A stretch of DNA of 64,000 nt. Source: Tretioscincus oriximinensis. Lineage: Eukaryota; Chordata; Lepidosauria; Squamata; Gymnophthalmidae. The stretch is taken from contig JAJVDF010000002.1 of the NCBI GenBank assembly GCA_022410635.1, positions 7,325,105-7,389,104 on the forward strand, in the 5' to 3' direction. The position numbers and the translations under genes were made by a program. The notes under the pieces are model-generated. The model did not search any database and was not told the origin of the DNA. It saw only the letters and a program-made list of their open reading frames with translations. The first letter of the stretch is position 1. The number at the start of each line of letters is the position of its first letter. Positions 34,549 through 45,208 of the stretch are shown piece after piece.

Positions 34549-34594
<46 letters not shown>
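34495..34594 (+). repeat. Tetranucleotide microsatellite, (CTTA)n to (CTAA)n
   Basis: About 100 bp that starts as CTTA units, passes through CCTA and CTAG variants, and ends as a clean CTAA run (34550-34593). It probably grew from the A/T-rich tail of the L2 just before it. Confidence 0.9.
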
Positions 34595-35300
34595 GTTAGG
34601 TTGTTCCATGTTCGTTTCCAACTGTTGCTCCTTGGCCTACATAAAGGTTCCTCAAGAGATGGATGAAATAATCAAATATTCCCAACTCTAAGAACTTGCC
34701 ACAGTTTGTTATGGTCCCCGCGGTCAATGAAGCAGATGGCTTTCTGGAATACCCTTATTTTTTCCATAATTGAGCAAATGTTGACAATTTGATCCCTAGT
34801 TATTCTGACTCTTCAAAAACCAGCTTCCACTTCTGATAGTGCTCAGTTCACATACTGTTGAAGTCTGGCTTGTAAAATTTTGAGCATAACCTTGCTTGGA
34901 TATGAGATGATCGATTGTTTGATAGTTGAGCAGTTGTTGGGATTCCAACACAACTTGACCTTTTCCAGTCCTGTGGCCATTGTTAGCGTTTGCCTTTGTT
35001 CTCTAGGATGTCTAGCCCTAAAGCAGTGACTACACTGACTATCAGTAATATTAAGGTCTTGCTTGTATAGTTCTGCTGTATATTCTTGTCACTTCCTGTT
35101 AATCTGTTTTCTTTCCATCCCATTTTTGACCTTTATTGTGCTTATTTTTGCATTATAGTTTCCCTTAATCTTTCCAATTTTCTTTAAAAGATCTATTGCC
35201 TTTCTTCTATTTCTTTGCTCATGTAAGACCTTCTCATTTTTCCTTGTTATTGTCTGGAAATTTGCATTCAGGTGGGTACATCTTTCCCTTTCCTCTTGCT
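34595..35300 (-). mobile_element. BovB/RTE LINE remnant
   Basis: Reverse-strand reading gives, in order, RRKAIDLLKKIGKIKG, NAKISTIKVKNGMERK, then (in other frames) a KVMLKILQARLQQYVN-like piece, ITRDQIVNICSIMEK and CFIDRGDHNKLW. This is the RTE/BovB run from the linker into the RT domain. Many stops and frameshifts make it old. BovB is common in squamates and has moved between vertebrates by horizontal transfer; it also supplies the tail of Sauria SINEs. Confidence 0.85.
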
Positions 35301-36427
35301 GTGGGATAAAGTTAAACATAGTGCATAGCGGGAACAACAACCATGGCCATACCTGACAGATACTCTCCACCCCCCAAATGGAGACATTACAGAACTGGCA
35401 TAGATTTGGCAAAGCAACTTCCTCCTTGTTTTGCAGTTTCAGTTTCACGCCTCCAAGAAAGGAAGAATATATGTTACCATAGTCATGGAAATTTACTGTT
35501 CTGCCACCTGCCCCCAAATGTTAAAGAATCTCAACAACAGATCCTTTTACATCTGGATTGATTTTCTCCTTGGTGACCCAGAGTTGCTCAAGCAGGCTCA
35601 TTCTGGTCATGGCTAAGTTGCTCATACCTCTCTCCCCCTTGTCCCCCACCCCACCTTTGATAGCATAGCTTTCTCCCCTTTCTCAAATCATGACAAAAGG
35701 AAAGTATTTATTACCAGGAAGGCTGCACCCTCCGGCCAGAACTAGTCATCTTTGATTTAACTTCCAGCTGAAGTTGCTGAATTAAATGCAGTTTTGTTTT
35801 TATCTATTTGCATGGAAAGGTTCCAGATAAAACAACAGTTCTAGTGACCTGAGAGTGCTTGTATCATGATAATTAGGTTTGAAAAGTCGTATATTGTTTT
35901 CATAAGGCTATTACATTTTCCGTAATTAAATTAAGCAAAATATAAAGGATGCATGGCAATAATATTTATTATTAATACCAGACTCGAAAGGCTTACAACA
36001 TGCAAAATTGAAGGTAAAAGGCCTTGAAGACAGGCTGAACTTCAAAACAATGTACAAGAGCCTGAGCTTTCAGCAAGTCATTACTGCAGGCATTTAAAGA
36101 GAAGCTGTAAGAGGAGGGGGGGAGTGAAAAATAGCCCGAGCGAACAAGACAGGCTCCTGCTTCCCTTTCAAACTGGGCAATTTCTTTGGGAATTTACTTT
36201 CTGTTTCTCATGCAAAAGTTATTATGGGATGCTTTCTATAGCTTCATATTCACCATTACTGAAGACACTGTGGCCCTTTTCTCACTTTGTTTGGGAAAAC
36301 AGCCCAAGCAATCACCCGTAACGTAGCATTTGCACTGGTAATTGCTTCATCATTTCCCAAGCATTTCAAAAGTATTCTTAATTTATTTCCCCAAGACTGC
36401 TTTCATGTATTCTACAGTAATGTGGTG
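35301..36427. other. Unassigned sequence; possible conserved block at 35860-36080
   Basis: No repeat or exon recognised. The part with CCGTAATTAAATTAAGC and GGCAATAATATTTATTATT is A/T-rich without repeat marks and could be a conserved non-coding element; low confidence. Confidence 0.3.
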
Positions 36428-36660
36428 CTGGGAGTTTTCTGGCCAGAAATCACGCAGTAGGAAGTGATGTCACTTCTGGGGCAGGACCAGAAGTAATATC
36501 ACTCCCCCACTTCCAGTCACAGAAACAGAGACCAGAAGTGATATGCCTTTTCTGGAAGCATGGAACCAAAAGTGACATCTCAATGATGCCACTTCCGTCC
36601 CTGGCACTTCTCTCGCACATTTCTGTATGAGGATTCGGACTTCACCCAAGAATGGAGAAT
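36428..36660 (+). repeat. Dispersed repeat G (AAGTGATGTCACTTC type), copy 1
   Basis: Begins CTGGGAGTTTTCTGGCCAG and holds repeated GAAGTGATGTCACTTC-like near-palindromes (36471-36486, again near 36535 and 36570). A second copy lies reversed at 56885-57085. The unit joins a CRE-like TGATGTCA to ETS-like GGAAGT on both sides. Its class is unknown to me. Confidence 0.55.
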
Positions 36661-37751
36661 CTCACAAAACGTATGGTGTCATATAAACCTTCCAACAGAA
36701 AGTACAAATATCGTATATGTCACATGATATGTTACACGAGGGACGCGCAGCCAGGGATGTAGAACACAGAAAGGTTGGAAAATGCGGGTTTCATATTTCA
36801 TGCTCTTGCTTCTAGTCTAGGAGCAGGAATGCTTCCACCTGGGGAAGTGTGAATGGTAAGAAATATTATCCCCAGTCAGTGGATAGGAATGGTTCCCTGA
36901 GATCATTCTCTGAAGGTATGTGAAAAAGTTTTATGGCCATGTTTCCAATATCCAGAAATAGAATAACATGGTTGATTTGATCATAGTTTGTTTGTTGGAG
37001 GGCAGGAGACAAATCTTGTCCACAAGTCAAGGAAGTCTCTTCTGGTCAGCCCAGGATCAAGAAAGATTATAGAAAGTTGAATTATAGCACATGAAGAAGT
37101 GTAGTTTTCACATGCAAAGTTCAGTTTGAAAATATTTTCAAAGAATTCATCTTTGTGAATTTTCTCATTGAATTCAATTGCCCTCTTGCTTGCAAACCCA
37201 AATTATTCGATCAGTTTGTGTTCATTTTGGTTTTGCCCTTGAAAGAGGCTTTTTTCAATGTATTCAAAAGTGAACTTGTGATCATTCAGCTACATGGTGC
37301 TCCATTGAACTGAACAAATGGATGTTCAGTTCACCTTGCAAATTTCATTCATGCACCCTAGCCCTGCACACACCACTGATAAAAAGTAATTTAGAAATGT
37401 ACAAAGCAGAATGAAGGCTTCAGAATGCTACTTACCTTGAACCTGGAAGTTTTGCATTCCATTAATAACGATGTGGCCAAACTTCATAATGTGATTGTGG
37501 CTGTGGAAGCCTGTGAGGGACTGAACTCCACTGAATTTTTTAATCCTTAGAGTCCTTCTGGTCTGAAAGGCCCATAGGTGACAATGTTAATGCAGACCAC
37601 ACTATGCCCTGACCTTCATGTGCCAACTTCACACTGGGAACACTTCTTTTTAAAATCTAATAAAAAAGAAGTTAACACATTTTGGGAGGATGCAATTTTC
37701 ATAAAAAAGATATTTTTTAAAAAAGCTGCTGACTGACAAAAGTGGATGGGT
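36661..37751. other. Unassigned sequence (~1.1 kb)
   Basis: No gene or known element. Confidence 0.4.
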
Positions 37752-37848
37752 AACTGCATCTGAAGAATTAGATTTATCTATGAAAGCTCATGTTGCCTAC
37801 CTGCCTCTTGCTATTTTCCAAAGTGCTACAAGCTTCTCTTGCTGCATT
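37752..37848 (+). repeat. Dispersed repeat F, copy 3
   Basis: GCATCTGAAGAATTAGATTT, TATGAAAGCTCATGTTGCCT, TTTTCCAAAGTGCTACAAGC: the same order as 10080-10185. Confidence 0.6.
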
Positions 37849-37899
37849 ATGATCTGGTCAACCTCGCCTTCTGTTGACCCTCTCCTTGCAAGTACTGTT

Positions 37900-38012
37900 A
37901 CTGTTTTTAATTATCCTATATGATTTTATTTTATTTTTACTGTAATACACCCTGAAACCTTTGGGTATAGGGTAGAATATAAATATAAGTAAATAAATAA
38001 ATACAATAAATA
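37900..38012 (+). mobile_element. L2-type LINE 3' tail
   Basis: Ends with CCTGAAACCTTTGGGTATAG, GGTAGAATATAAATATAAG and (TAAA)n, the standard L2 end in this window. Confidence 0.75.
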
Positions 38013-38044
38013 ATTAAATCAAATGATTAACAAATGAATCAGCT

Positions 38045-38130
38045 AATCAAGATATCCAGGTTGGTTTAGTGAGATCCGATGACCCTGGAGGTCTCTTCCA
38101 ACTCAACGATTCTGTGATTCTAATATGGGA
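38045..38130 (+). mobile_element. CR1 LINE 3' tail
   Basis: GTTGGTTTAGTGAGATCCGA, TGACCCTGGAGGTCTCTTCC, AACTCAACGATTCTGTGATT: the last ~85 bases of a CR1 element. Confidence 0.8.
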
Positions 38131-38496
38131 GGAAGGATCTGAGTAGGATAATTGGAACAAATTGAAGATCAATATACAATATTTATGCTGGAAGGAGAAC
38201 ACGTAAGCTAACTCTAGTGAATGTGAAATTTCCGGAAACAAAGCAAATCATTTTCTTTGTTCAAAATACCTAAGGAATATTGTGTGGATCAAGATCTTAA
38301 GATGTGTTTTCAAATGCATAATTCTGCAACTTTGTGGGAACTAGGCAGATTTATTTATTTATTTATTTATATCCTGCCCCATACCCAAAGGTCTCGGTGG
38401 CAAACAACAAAAACAACAATACAAAATTCACATTAAAAACAACATAATACAATATCTAAAAGTCAGAAGAATACAGTGATGATAATAGACACACCT

Positions 38497-39021
38497 CTAG
38501 GGGGAGAAATTCCATAGACTAGGGGCAGCCACCAAGACGGCCCTACCCCGGGTTCCCACTCCCCTAGCTGTAGAAATGGGTGGTACAACCAGGAGGCCCA
38601 CCCCTGCAGATCTTAAGGCACAGGCAGGTTGGTATGGGAGAATATCCTTTAGATATTTGGGGCCCAAGTTATTTAGGGACTTAGTCAGCACCTTGAATTG
38701 GGCTCGGTAGCAGATTGGCAGCTGATGCAGCTCTTTCAAGATCGGTACGATGTGTGCCCGGCCAGCCATTCTGGTCAGCAGCCTAGCTGCTGCATTCTGC
38801 ACCAACTGCAGCTTCCGAACTGTTTTCAAGGACAGCCCCATATAGAGTGCATTACAATAGTCCAATCTGGAAGTTACCTGAGCATGGATTACTGTGGCTA
38901 AATCATCTCTGTTCAGAAGTGGCCGTAACTGGTGAACCAGATGTAACTGGAAGTAGGCATTCATGGCTACTGCCCCCACCTGGTTCTCAAGTGTTAGGGC
39001 AGGGTCCAGGAGCATCCCCAA
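38497..39021 (-). pseudogene. L2 ORF2 C-terminal domain (174 codons)
   Basis: Post-RT L2 signature: HLVHQLRPLLNRDDLATVIH, SRLDYCNALYMGL, KLQLVQNAAARLLTRMAG, LKELHQLPICYRAQFKVLT, LNNLGPKYLKD. The frame is open to a stop near 38497. It is separated from the RT by a frameshift near 39060-39190. The clear reading shows moderate rather than great age. Confidence 0.85.
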
Positions 39022-39191
39022 ATTTCACACCTGTCCTTTATAGGACAATTCTACCTCACCAATGACAGGGTGCCTCCCCACTTCGAGAATTCGGGATGCT
39101 CCAACATATAGCACCTCCATTTCATCTGGATTCAGCTTCAATTTATTGGCCCCCATCCAGTCCATTACTGCTTCCAGATACCTTCAACTGC

Positions 39192-40338
39192 CTATCCTGA
39201 TTCAGATGGAACAGAGAGATAGAGTTGAGTGTCATCTGCGTATTGATGACACTTCATTCCAAATCTCCTGATGACCTCTCCCAGTGGCTTCATATAGATG
39301 TTAAACAGCATGGGGAAGAGGATCGATCCCTGAGGAACTCCACAAGTGAGCTCCCAGGGTGTCGAACAAGACTCCCCCCCACACTCTCTGGAAGCAGTCT
39401 TGGAGATAGGAGCGGAACCACTGCAATGCATTGCCACCCACTCCTAAACTCTGTAACCTCTCCAGGAGGATGTCATGGTCAATGGTATAAAAAACTGCAG
39501 AGAGTTTCCAGAAGAACCAACAAGGTCGCATTGCCCCCATCCCTCTCCCAGAGGAAGTCATCAACCAGGCTGACCAAGGTGTTTCTGTGCCATGACTGGG
39601 CCTGAAACCAGATTGAAATGGGTCTAGATAATCAGTTTCTTCCAAGCATGCCCGAACAGCCACGGCCCTCTCCAGAACCTTGCCCAGGAAGGGTATTGTT
39701 AGCCACTGGTGGTAGTTGTTTAACTTTTCTGGGTCCAGGGAAGGCATTATGAGGAGAGAGTGCACCAGTACGTCTTTAAGAGCCAGCGGAACCACCGCAT
39801 CCCTCAAAGAAGCATTCACTGCTCCCTGGACCCACATGGTCTTACCCTGCCAACTGGCTTTTATCAGCCAGGAAGGGCAAAGATCCAGAGGGCATGAAGT
39901 TGGCTGAACCCTAACAAGCAGCTTATCCACATCATCAGGGCACAACAATTGAAACTGATCCAAGATAACAGGACCAGATAGTTCTCTGAAAACTTCCTCT
40001 GGGGCATTCACAAGAGAGGCATCCAATCCCCCATGAATCTGAGCGACTTTACCCTCAAATTGCCTTGCAAATTTGTCACAGCAGATATTGGGTGGCCTTT
40101 GTCCTTGTTGTCCCAGGCTAGATCTTATCAGGCCATTCACCACTAGAAAGAGCTCTGCTGGATGGCTACTTGAGGACGCAATGGTAGCAGAGAAATAATT
40201 CCTTTTCGCACACTGGCCCAACGCCCCAGAGACCCAGGAACATCTGTTGCTAATCACTGGAGGTATGGGGTGCATCTGTGGGCTAACCCAGAGCAAATAA
40301 TGCTGGTCCAGGTCATGTCTTCCCCTAATATGGATCAT
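39192..40338 (-). pseudogene. L2 reverse transcriptase, two overlapping frames
   Basis: The upstream frame (39301-40338) carries FLGKVLERAVAVRACLEETD, LDPFQSGFRPSHGTET and an [17 protein letters not shown] stretch, equivalent to RT fingers and palm. The downstream frame (39192-39437) has [18 protein letters not shown] and the catalytic [11 protein letters not shown] box near 39228-39245. The frame changes around 39300-39440 at a damaged G/C-rich spot (CTTGTTCGACACCCTGG region). Not functional. Confidence 0.85.
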
Positions 40339-40340
40339 GG

Positions 40341-41889
40341 ATCATTCTGTGCCTATTGATCTAAAATTAAAAAAGGTAAATGCAATAAGGCCCTAGATTG
40401 GATACCATGGATGCCAAACAGAGACCTTAGTGGGTGTATTGACCATGGAATGTGTCAAGTCTCTGTCTTCAAATGGACAATGTGGTCCTAAAGGAAACAA
40501 TCAACTGCAGTCCAGCCAAAAGCGAAAATAACAAAAAGATATCTCAACCCCAAACCAAAAAGATACAGAATAGGTTTGAAATAACAATATATATGAAAGT
40601 AATTATGTCCTTAAGCAATTTACTACTTATATAATTTTTCCCAAGGCAGTAGTAAAAATCATACAAAAACTGAAAAACAGTCTCTAAAAGCCAAATGTCT
40701 TCAAGGGAAATCATACTAATAGCATTTTGGAAATGTAAATAAATAATTTATTAATTAGGAATAAATAAATTTCCATACCGGTATAGAGATATAAAAATAT
40801 AAATAAATAAATCCAGTCAAGGGGAAGTAAACTGAAGGGCAGTGTTTCAGCTGAACATCTTCAGTGGCCTAAATCAGGATTCCATAAGTACATGAAAGCA
40901 GTTTCAAAGCATCATATAGTGGGCAATATACAGCATAATCACAACAATACAAACAATAAAAACTATTCAAAACTATTCCTAAAGGAACAGTGTATCTACA
41001 CAGGTTTCCATCTACAATTCAGAAAGGAAAAGAATCGATTGACAGCGTGTAACACCAAAGACCAGGAAGAAAGTGGGTCAAGCTGGGCCACCCACAGTGC
41101 AGTCTTTACAGTAGATTATCTAGATCCTGGTCCTTTTGTGAGCTAGGTCCACTACAAGGCCCAAAGTAGTTCAACGCATGTGGAAAGAGCTAGAAATGGA
41201 ATAAGATAATAAATAAGGGTGCTTCCCCACCACATGTTTACCTTTGCTATTTCTTTTAAATTAAGAAAAAACATGTTTATAATTCCACCTCACCTACCTT
41301 CAGGTTTCCATGCTGTTTCTTTACTTTGCCTTGCATTCTTGTAACTTGACAAGCCCCATAATTCATTGCTGCACTTGCCTTACTACAATTCCCAGTGTTC
41401 TCTGCGAGCCAAGAGCCAATTAACTTTCACATGTAGCCCTGAAGTTTTGTGAGATTTACTGTGCCCGTGTTACTGAATGCCTCCATGAAGGCTTTTTTTG
41501 GATTTTAGATATTCCGCTGTAGAATTGCGCAAACAACACTGGCTGGAACATCTACAACCACAGGCCTTTTTAGGGAATGGATTGCTGAACATGGGGTGAA
41601 TTCAGCCTGATGTAAGTATCATATCCTTAAATTCCTTCTGTTAAAGATGCAGCCTAAGATTCATCTTTAATAGTTAAAAAAAGATTAAAAACTCAGAAGA
41701 TTCTTCATCCCTCTGCTTTTTGTTCTTATAAGCTGCCTGGACAATACAGTGGAAAAGTGGGATACTAATACAGTGGTGATGATAATGATGATGTGGTTGG
41801 GGCATTGGGGGCTGTTTTCTTCAATACAGTGATAATAAGCCAAGTGGAATATACTAGTTAACCTAATTAAACTCTCATTATTGTCAAGA
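40341..41889. other. Unassigned sequence (~1.5 kb)
   Basis: Short TAAATAAA patches at 40735-40812 may be a decayed LINE tail. No gene or clear element otherwise. Confidence 0.4.
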
Positions 41890-42260
41890 CTCTTCCATTA
41901 TCCAAGGGATCAAATTAAATGCAGGGCATATTTTTACATGGGATATTCTTTGGGAAACAATCAAGGCAGCCTTGAAGAGGCGTTTCAAGAGGCACAGGCA
42001 AAGGGAGCAGGGAGAAGCTGCGCTGTGTTGCAAAGGCGCATTCTCTGAACAAGGACTTTTACATCAATCAACCAGAACTAATCTAATAGTAAACATATAC
42101 TGTAAAAGCAAAAGGGCTGCTCAATCCTCTTAGTTTTAATTAAATACCTCAGAGAGATTTTTTTAAAAAAGAAACTGCTAAATGGGATTAATGATCAAAT
42201 GTGCTTCGTGTTTTGTAGTGAAATTGTTGTTTGTCAAAAGTTCTTTGCTTAAAGGTGGAA
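41890..42260. other. Candidate conserved non-coding block
   Basis: No repeat signature or durable frame. Evenly mixed composition with words such as GGGATCAAATTAAATGCAGG, TTACATCAATCAACCAG, TTTTAATTAAATACC and GGATTAATGATCAAATG (homeodomain/TCF-like). Only alignment could confirm. Confidence 0.25.
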
Positions 42261-42936
42261 GGGTCGTCATTTTATATATATACAGGACTTTTCTTCTAGA
42301 ATTTTTTTTTACTGATACTCTAAAATGTCAGATGTGCTAAAATAAAAATAGTCTGTTACTAAAAATAGGCTAAAGCTGGAAAACTATCTGCATTCTAGTG
42401 CAGACCATGGCAAGACCTTCCTGCATTTCCTGTAATCTGCACTAGCGTGAGGAGAGTAGGCCTCTACACTTGGAATTTAATCTGGAATCATTAATTCTCT
42501 CTCCCAGGGTTGTGGGACTGGTATGAAAATGGATAAAAAGCAAAAAACTAATGAATTCAATGAACTTTTCATACTGTTCTCCCACACAATGATACCCAAT
42601 TTTAATGTCTCTTCTCCTTCATAGTTGGTTGCTATTTAGACAGAATGTTGCATGAAAAGGAGTATTTTTGCAACTTCATAGTATCCATCCATTCCCTAGG
42701 AATACAGGTTGCTTTTCAACTTTCTTCTTTTCTGAAGAATGAGTGTTTTGTTGAGCTGAGTTGTACCCAACTCTCCATGAATCCACAAACCATAACCCAT
42801 TAGGTTCCTCCTGAGCACTCAAGTTCAGCAACAAAGCTGTGTGTGCCACCCTTCTGTTAAACATGGTAATATAAATAAACGTTATTATTAAGTTTGTGTT
42901 TGTTGCCTCCATGAAACCATTCGTCTCCCTTCTTCC
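42261..42936. other. Unassigned sequence
   Basis: A reverse-strand 78-codon frame at 42676-42912 has no domain. Confidence 0.4.
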
Positions 42937-42980
42937 CCTTCTCCTCCTTCCCCTTCTCCTCCTTCTCCTCCTCCTTCAAA
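42937..42980 (+). repeat. Pyrimidine-rich CTTCTCC tract
   Basis: Imperfect repeats of CTTCCCCTTCTCCTC; simple sequence. Confidence 0.8.
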
Positions 42981-43026
42981 AACCCTCCTTCATATAAACT
43001 AAAAAAATGTCCACTTTGCTTTTTTT

Positions 43027-43253
43027 AGAAGAAGAATCCAACATTTATACCTCACTCAGTGTGCAGAATGGCTTACATCTATTCTATCTTACCCACCATA
43101 TTAGTGGTGGTACTTTACTTTCTTTTGAATAGTTGAGTTGGGTAGAGTTGAGGCCAGTACAGGGTGCTCACCCCTCTCCATGGCCGACACAGGCCTTCGA
43201 GAATGGATCTCTCTCATGAAAGACCAACTCTTAACACCTGAGCCATTTGTGCC
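43027..43253 (-). mobile_element. SINE with a different tRNA-like head, copy 2
   Basis: The complement reads ATGGCTCAGGTGTTAAGAG (A box), CATTCTCGAAGGCCTGTGTC (B box near 43192-43203), GAGAGGGGTGAGCACCC, and ends ATGTAAGCCATTCT..GAGGTATAAATGTTGG + TTCTTC. It aligns along its length with 25589-25893, defining a family. Confidence 0.75.
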
Positions 43254-43869
43254 TTAATTTTCAGCCAGCCCTCTTCAGCATCTCAAGCAACAGAAGGTGA
43301 AACCTCCACCTGCTCTTGATTCCCAGCAATAGCTTTTAGATGCACCCATGTCTGTCTCTGCAAATTAGAAACGGTACCTATACTGACAGTACCTAAACAC
43401 TTCTCATTGTGCAATTGCATGTTCCTTTTAAGAATGTTTACTATGTAAAAAATAATGGTTTTGAGCCAAAGTAATTTTTTCTCTATGCAGATTCCTGCTC
43501 CATTGACAGCTGAATGATGCTGCGTTTGCAAAATATATTAAACTGCATTCACGTGTTTTGCACATGTGATGCAAGTAAATGGAAGAACTAAGAAAATTTA
43601 TGCTCTTCAAGTAGAGGGAAACAAAACAGGGGTCAGAAGACTTAAAATGTCTTTGGAAAAAAGTACAGGATATGAAGGGAAGCATGTCAAATAGAAAACA
43701 ATTGATTTGAATGTGTGTCATTTTGTGTGTGTGTGTGTGTGTGTAAGCATCAGGATTTTATAGTTCCTTAGGTGGGGCAGCAAATCTACACCCTTTCATT
43801 CATCTGCTGCCTTAAAAGCCCTTGAGAAAAAAATGTTGTAAATTAGTACATTCTTTCAGATTTGATCTT
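43254..43869. other. Unassigned sequence with a (TG)n microsatellite
   Basis: A (TG)n run lies at 43725-43744. No gene seen. Confidence 0.5.
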
Positions 43870-44170
43870 CAAATTTGCCACGTTATCTTTGGTTTGTAAT
43901 AGTCCAATACACATGTTTTAATTAACACTTAGAGGAGGTTTGGAAACTGTTTGTTTCCTTGTTTTATTTTACTCCTGATGTGTGAATGACTTTCTAAGTG
44001 ACAAGGGATTATTCCTCTTCCCCAGTGCTAAACGGATAAATACAGAAACACGAATCTGACACCAGGCCTGCCTTATATAATTAGTTCCCCTGGAGAATGA
44101 GTTGTTTTGGGTCTAATCTGAAGCTATTTCAGATTGCGTTACGGTCTTGGCTGTCCTGTCACAGTTGCCC
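43870..44170. other. Candidate conserved non-coding block
   Basis: No repeat marks or frame. Words such as TTTTAATTAACACTTAG, CACGTTATCTTTGG (GATA-like) and TTATATAATTAG. Low-confidence texture call. Confidence 0.22.
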
Positions 44171-44575
44171 ATAAACATTTTCTGGACTAAACCAGAAAAA
44201 AAAAAACCTATATTAATCTCGTTCTTCAGAAAAGAACAACATTTCAATGTAAAAGTATGACCAGGGCGCAATTTGAACTCAACTGCAATGAACATATAAA
44301 ATAAGAATTTTTAGAAGATACAACTTATAACACCTGTAACAGGTGCGGAAATTTCCTGTATTGCACACCCATTAGAGCTGCCACTCCTCTGTTTGATTTT
44401 TTAAAGATAGCCCTAAACTGCAGGTTCTGATGTTAACACATCTGTTTGGCCACAAGATAGACCTCTGCCCTGACAGGGTGTTGACCCTAAGATTTCCTAT
44501 ATGCAAAGGAGATAATCTAGTAATGAGCTGTGGTTATCCCTTCTACCCAGTAGAAGGTATTAGCAACAAACAAAT
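44171..44575. other. Unassigned sequence
   Basis: Nothing recognised. Confidence 0.4.
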
Positions 44576-44610
44576 GCTGCATCCATACATCACTTATTTA
44601 TTCCACTATA

Positions 44611-44941
44611 CAGTGGTACCTCGGTTCTCGAACGCCTTGAAAGTCGACCAAATCGGTGTTCGACCGGCAGATTCCAGAAACTTTTGTCCTGGAATCTGAA
44701 CACCGATTTGGAACTCAAACTTCCTTCGGCGTTCTTTCGGCCAGGCGCGCCTTGCTGACATCATCAGAGTGCGTTTTTTCGGCCAGGCGCGCCTTCCTGA
44801 GGTCATCAGAGTGCATTTTTTCGGCCCGGCGCGCCTTGCTGAGGTCATCAGAGTGCGTTTTTTCGGCCCGGCGCCGAACAACAAATTGGTTCTCGACCGT
44901 CCTGCCGGAACAAATTGTGTTCGAGAACCGAGGTACCACTG
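44611..44941. mobile_element. Mariner/Tigger-like MITE nested in the family B MITE
   Basis: Both ends carry CAGTGGTACCTCGGTTCTCG (plus AAC) as perfect inverted terminal repeats, flanked on each side by TA (44609-44610 and 44942-44943), as Tc1/mariner-type insertions are. The interior is CpG-rich and includes a 42-bp tandem repeat. Short frames on both strands are products of the repeat, not genes. The intact ends suggest a fairly recent insertion. Confidence 0.85.
44731..44878 (+). repeat. 42-bp tandem repeat, about 3.5 units
   Basis: Units begin at about 44732, 44774, 44816 and 44858 (GGCGCGCC-containing phase points at 44741, 44783, 44825 and 44867). Each has TTCGGCCMGGCGCGCCTTSC then TGAGGTCATCAGAGTGCG. 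The period is exact at 42, and units differ at a few bases. The last unit is cut after the GGCGCC core. Confidence 0.9.
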
Positions 44942-45208
44942 TAATTGGATATTCCACAATAAAGCATGGATATTCTTGAATAAACCAGTTCACACAGTGC
45001 TTTATTATGGAATATCCAGCTACAGTGGAATAAATAAGTGAAGTGTGGATGCAGCCAAAGATGAATCAAAAACAAAACATTAAGGATATCTTAACATTAA
45101 GATATCTGTAGAGGACTAGAAAAAATTGTTATAAAACCAGACAATGTCTCTAAATTAGGTTTACTGTATTTTAAATGTGTTAATCCAGGAAACCTCATTC
45201 CATCCACC

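Larger units (their letters stand above)
38350..40340 (-). mobile_element. L2 LINE, 2 kb, pre-RT linker to 3' end
   Basis: The largest L2 here. Reverse-strand frames at 39301-40338, 39192-39437 and 38497-39021 cover, in order, the linker after the endonuclease, the RT domain and the C-terminus. The 3' UTR and an (ATTT)n tail (complement) close it at 38350-38480. It is 5'-truncated with at least two frameshifts. Encoded enzymes would copy the L2 RNA into new sites; this copy cannot. Confidence 0.9.
44576..45056. mobile_element. Palindromic MITE, family B, copy 2, with a nested insertion
   Basis: Left end GCTGCATCCATACATCACTT and right end ..TAAATAAGTGAAGTGTGGATGCAGCC are inverted copies and match 5950-6112. 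The left arm breaks at 44610, and the MITE resumes at 44942 with the GGATATTCCACAATAAAGCA arm. Without the insert the MITE is ~150 bp, like copy 1. Confidence 0.8.

Noticed and set aside
44731..44878. CRISPR-like array
   Set aside because: The 42-bp units are contiguous with no unique spacers and lie inside a vertebrate DNA transposon.
44606..45075. Several overlapping frames of 75-117 codons
   Set aside because: They are translations of the 42-bp repeat and MITE arms in different frames; the repeated protein pattern follows the DNA period.
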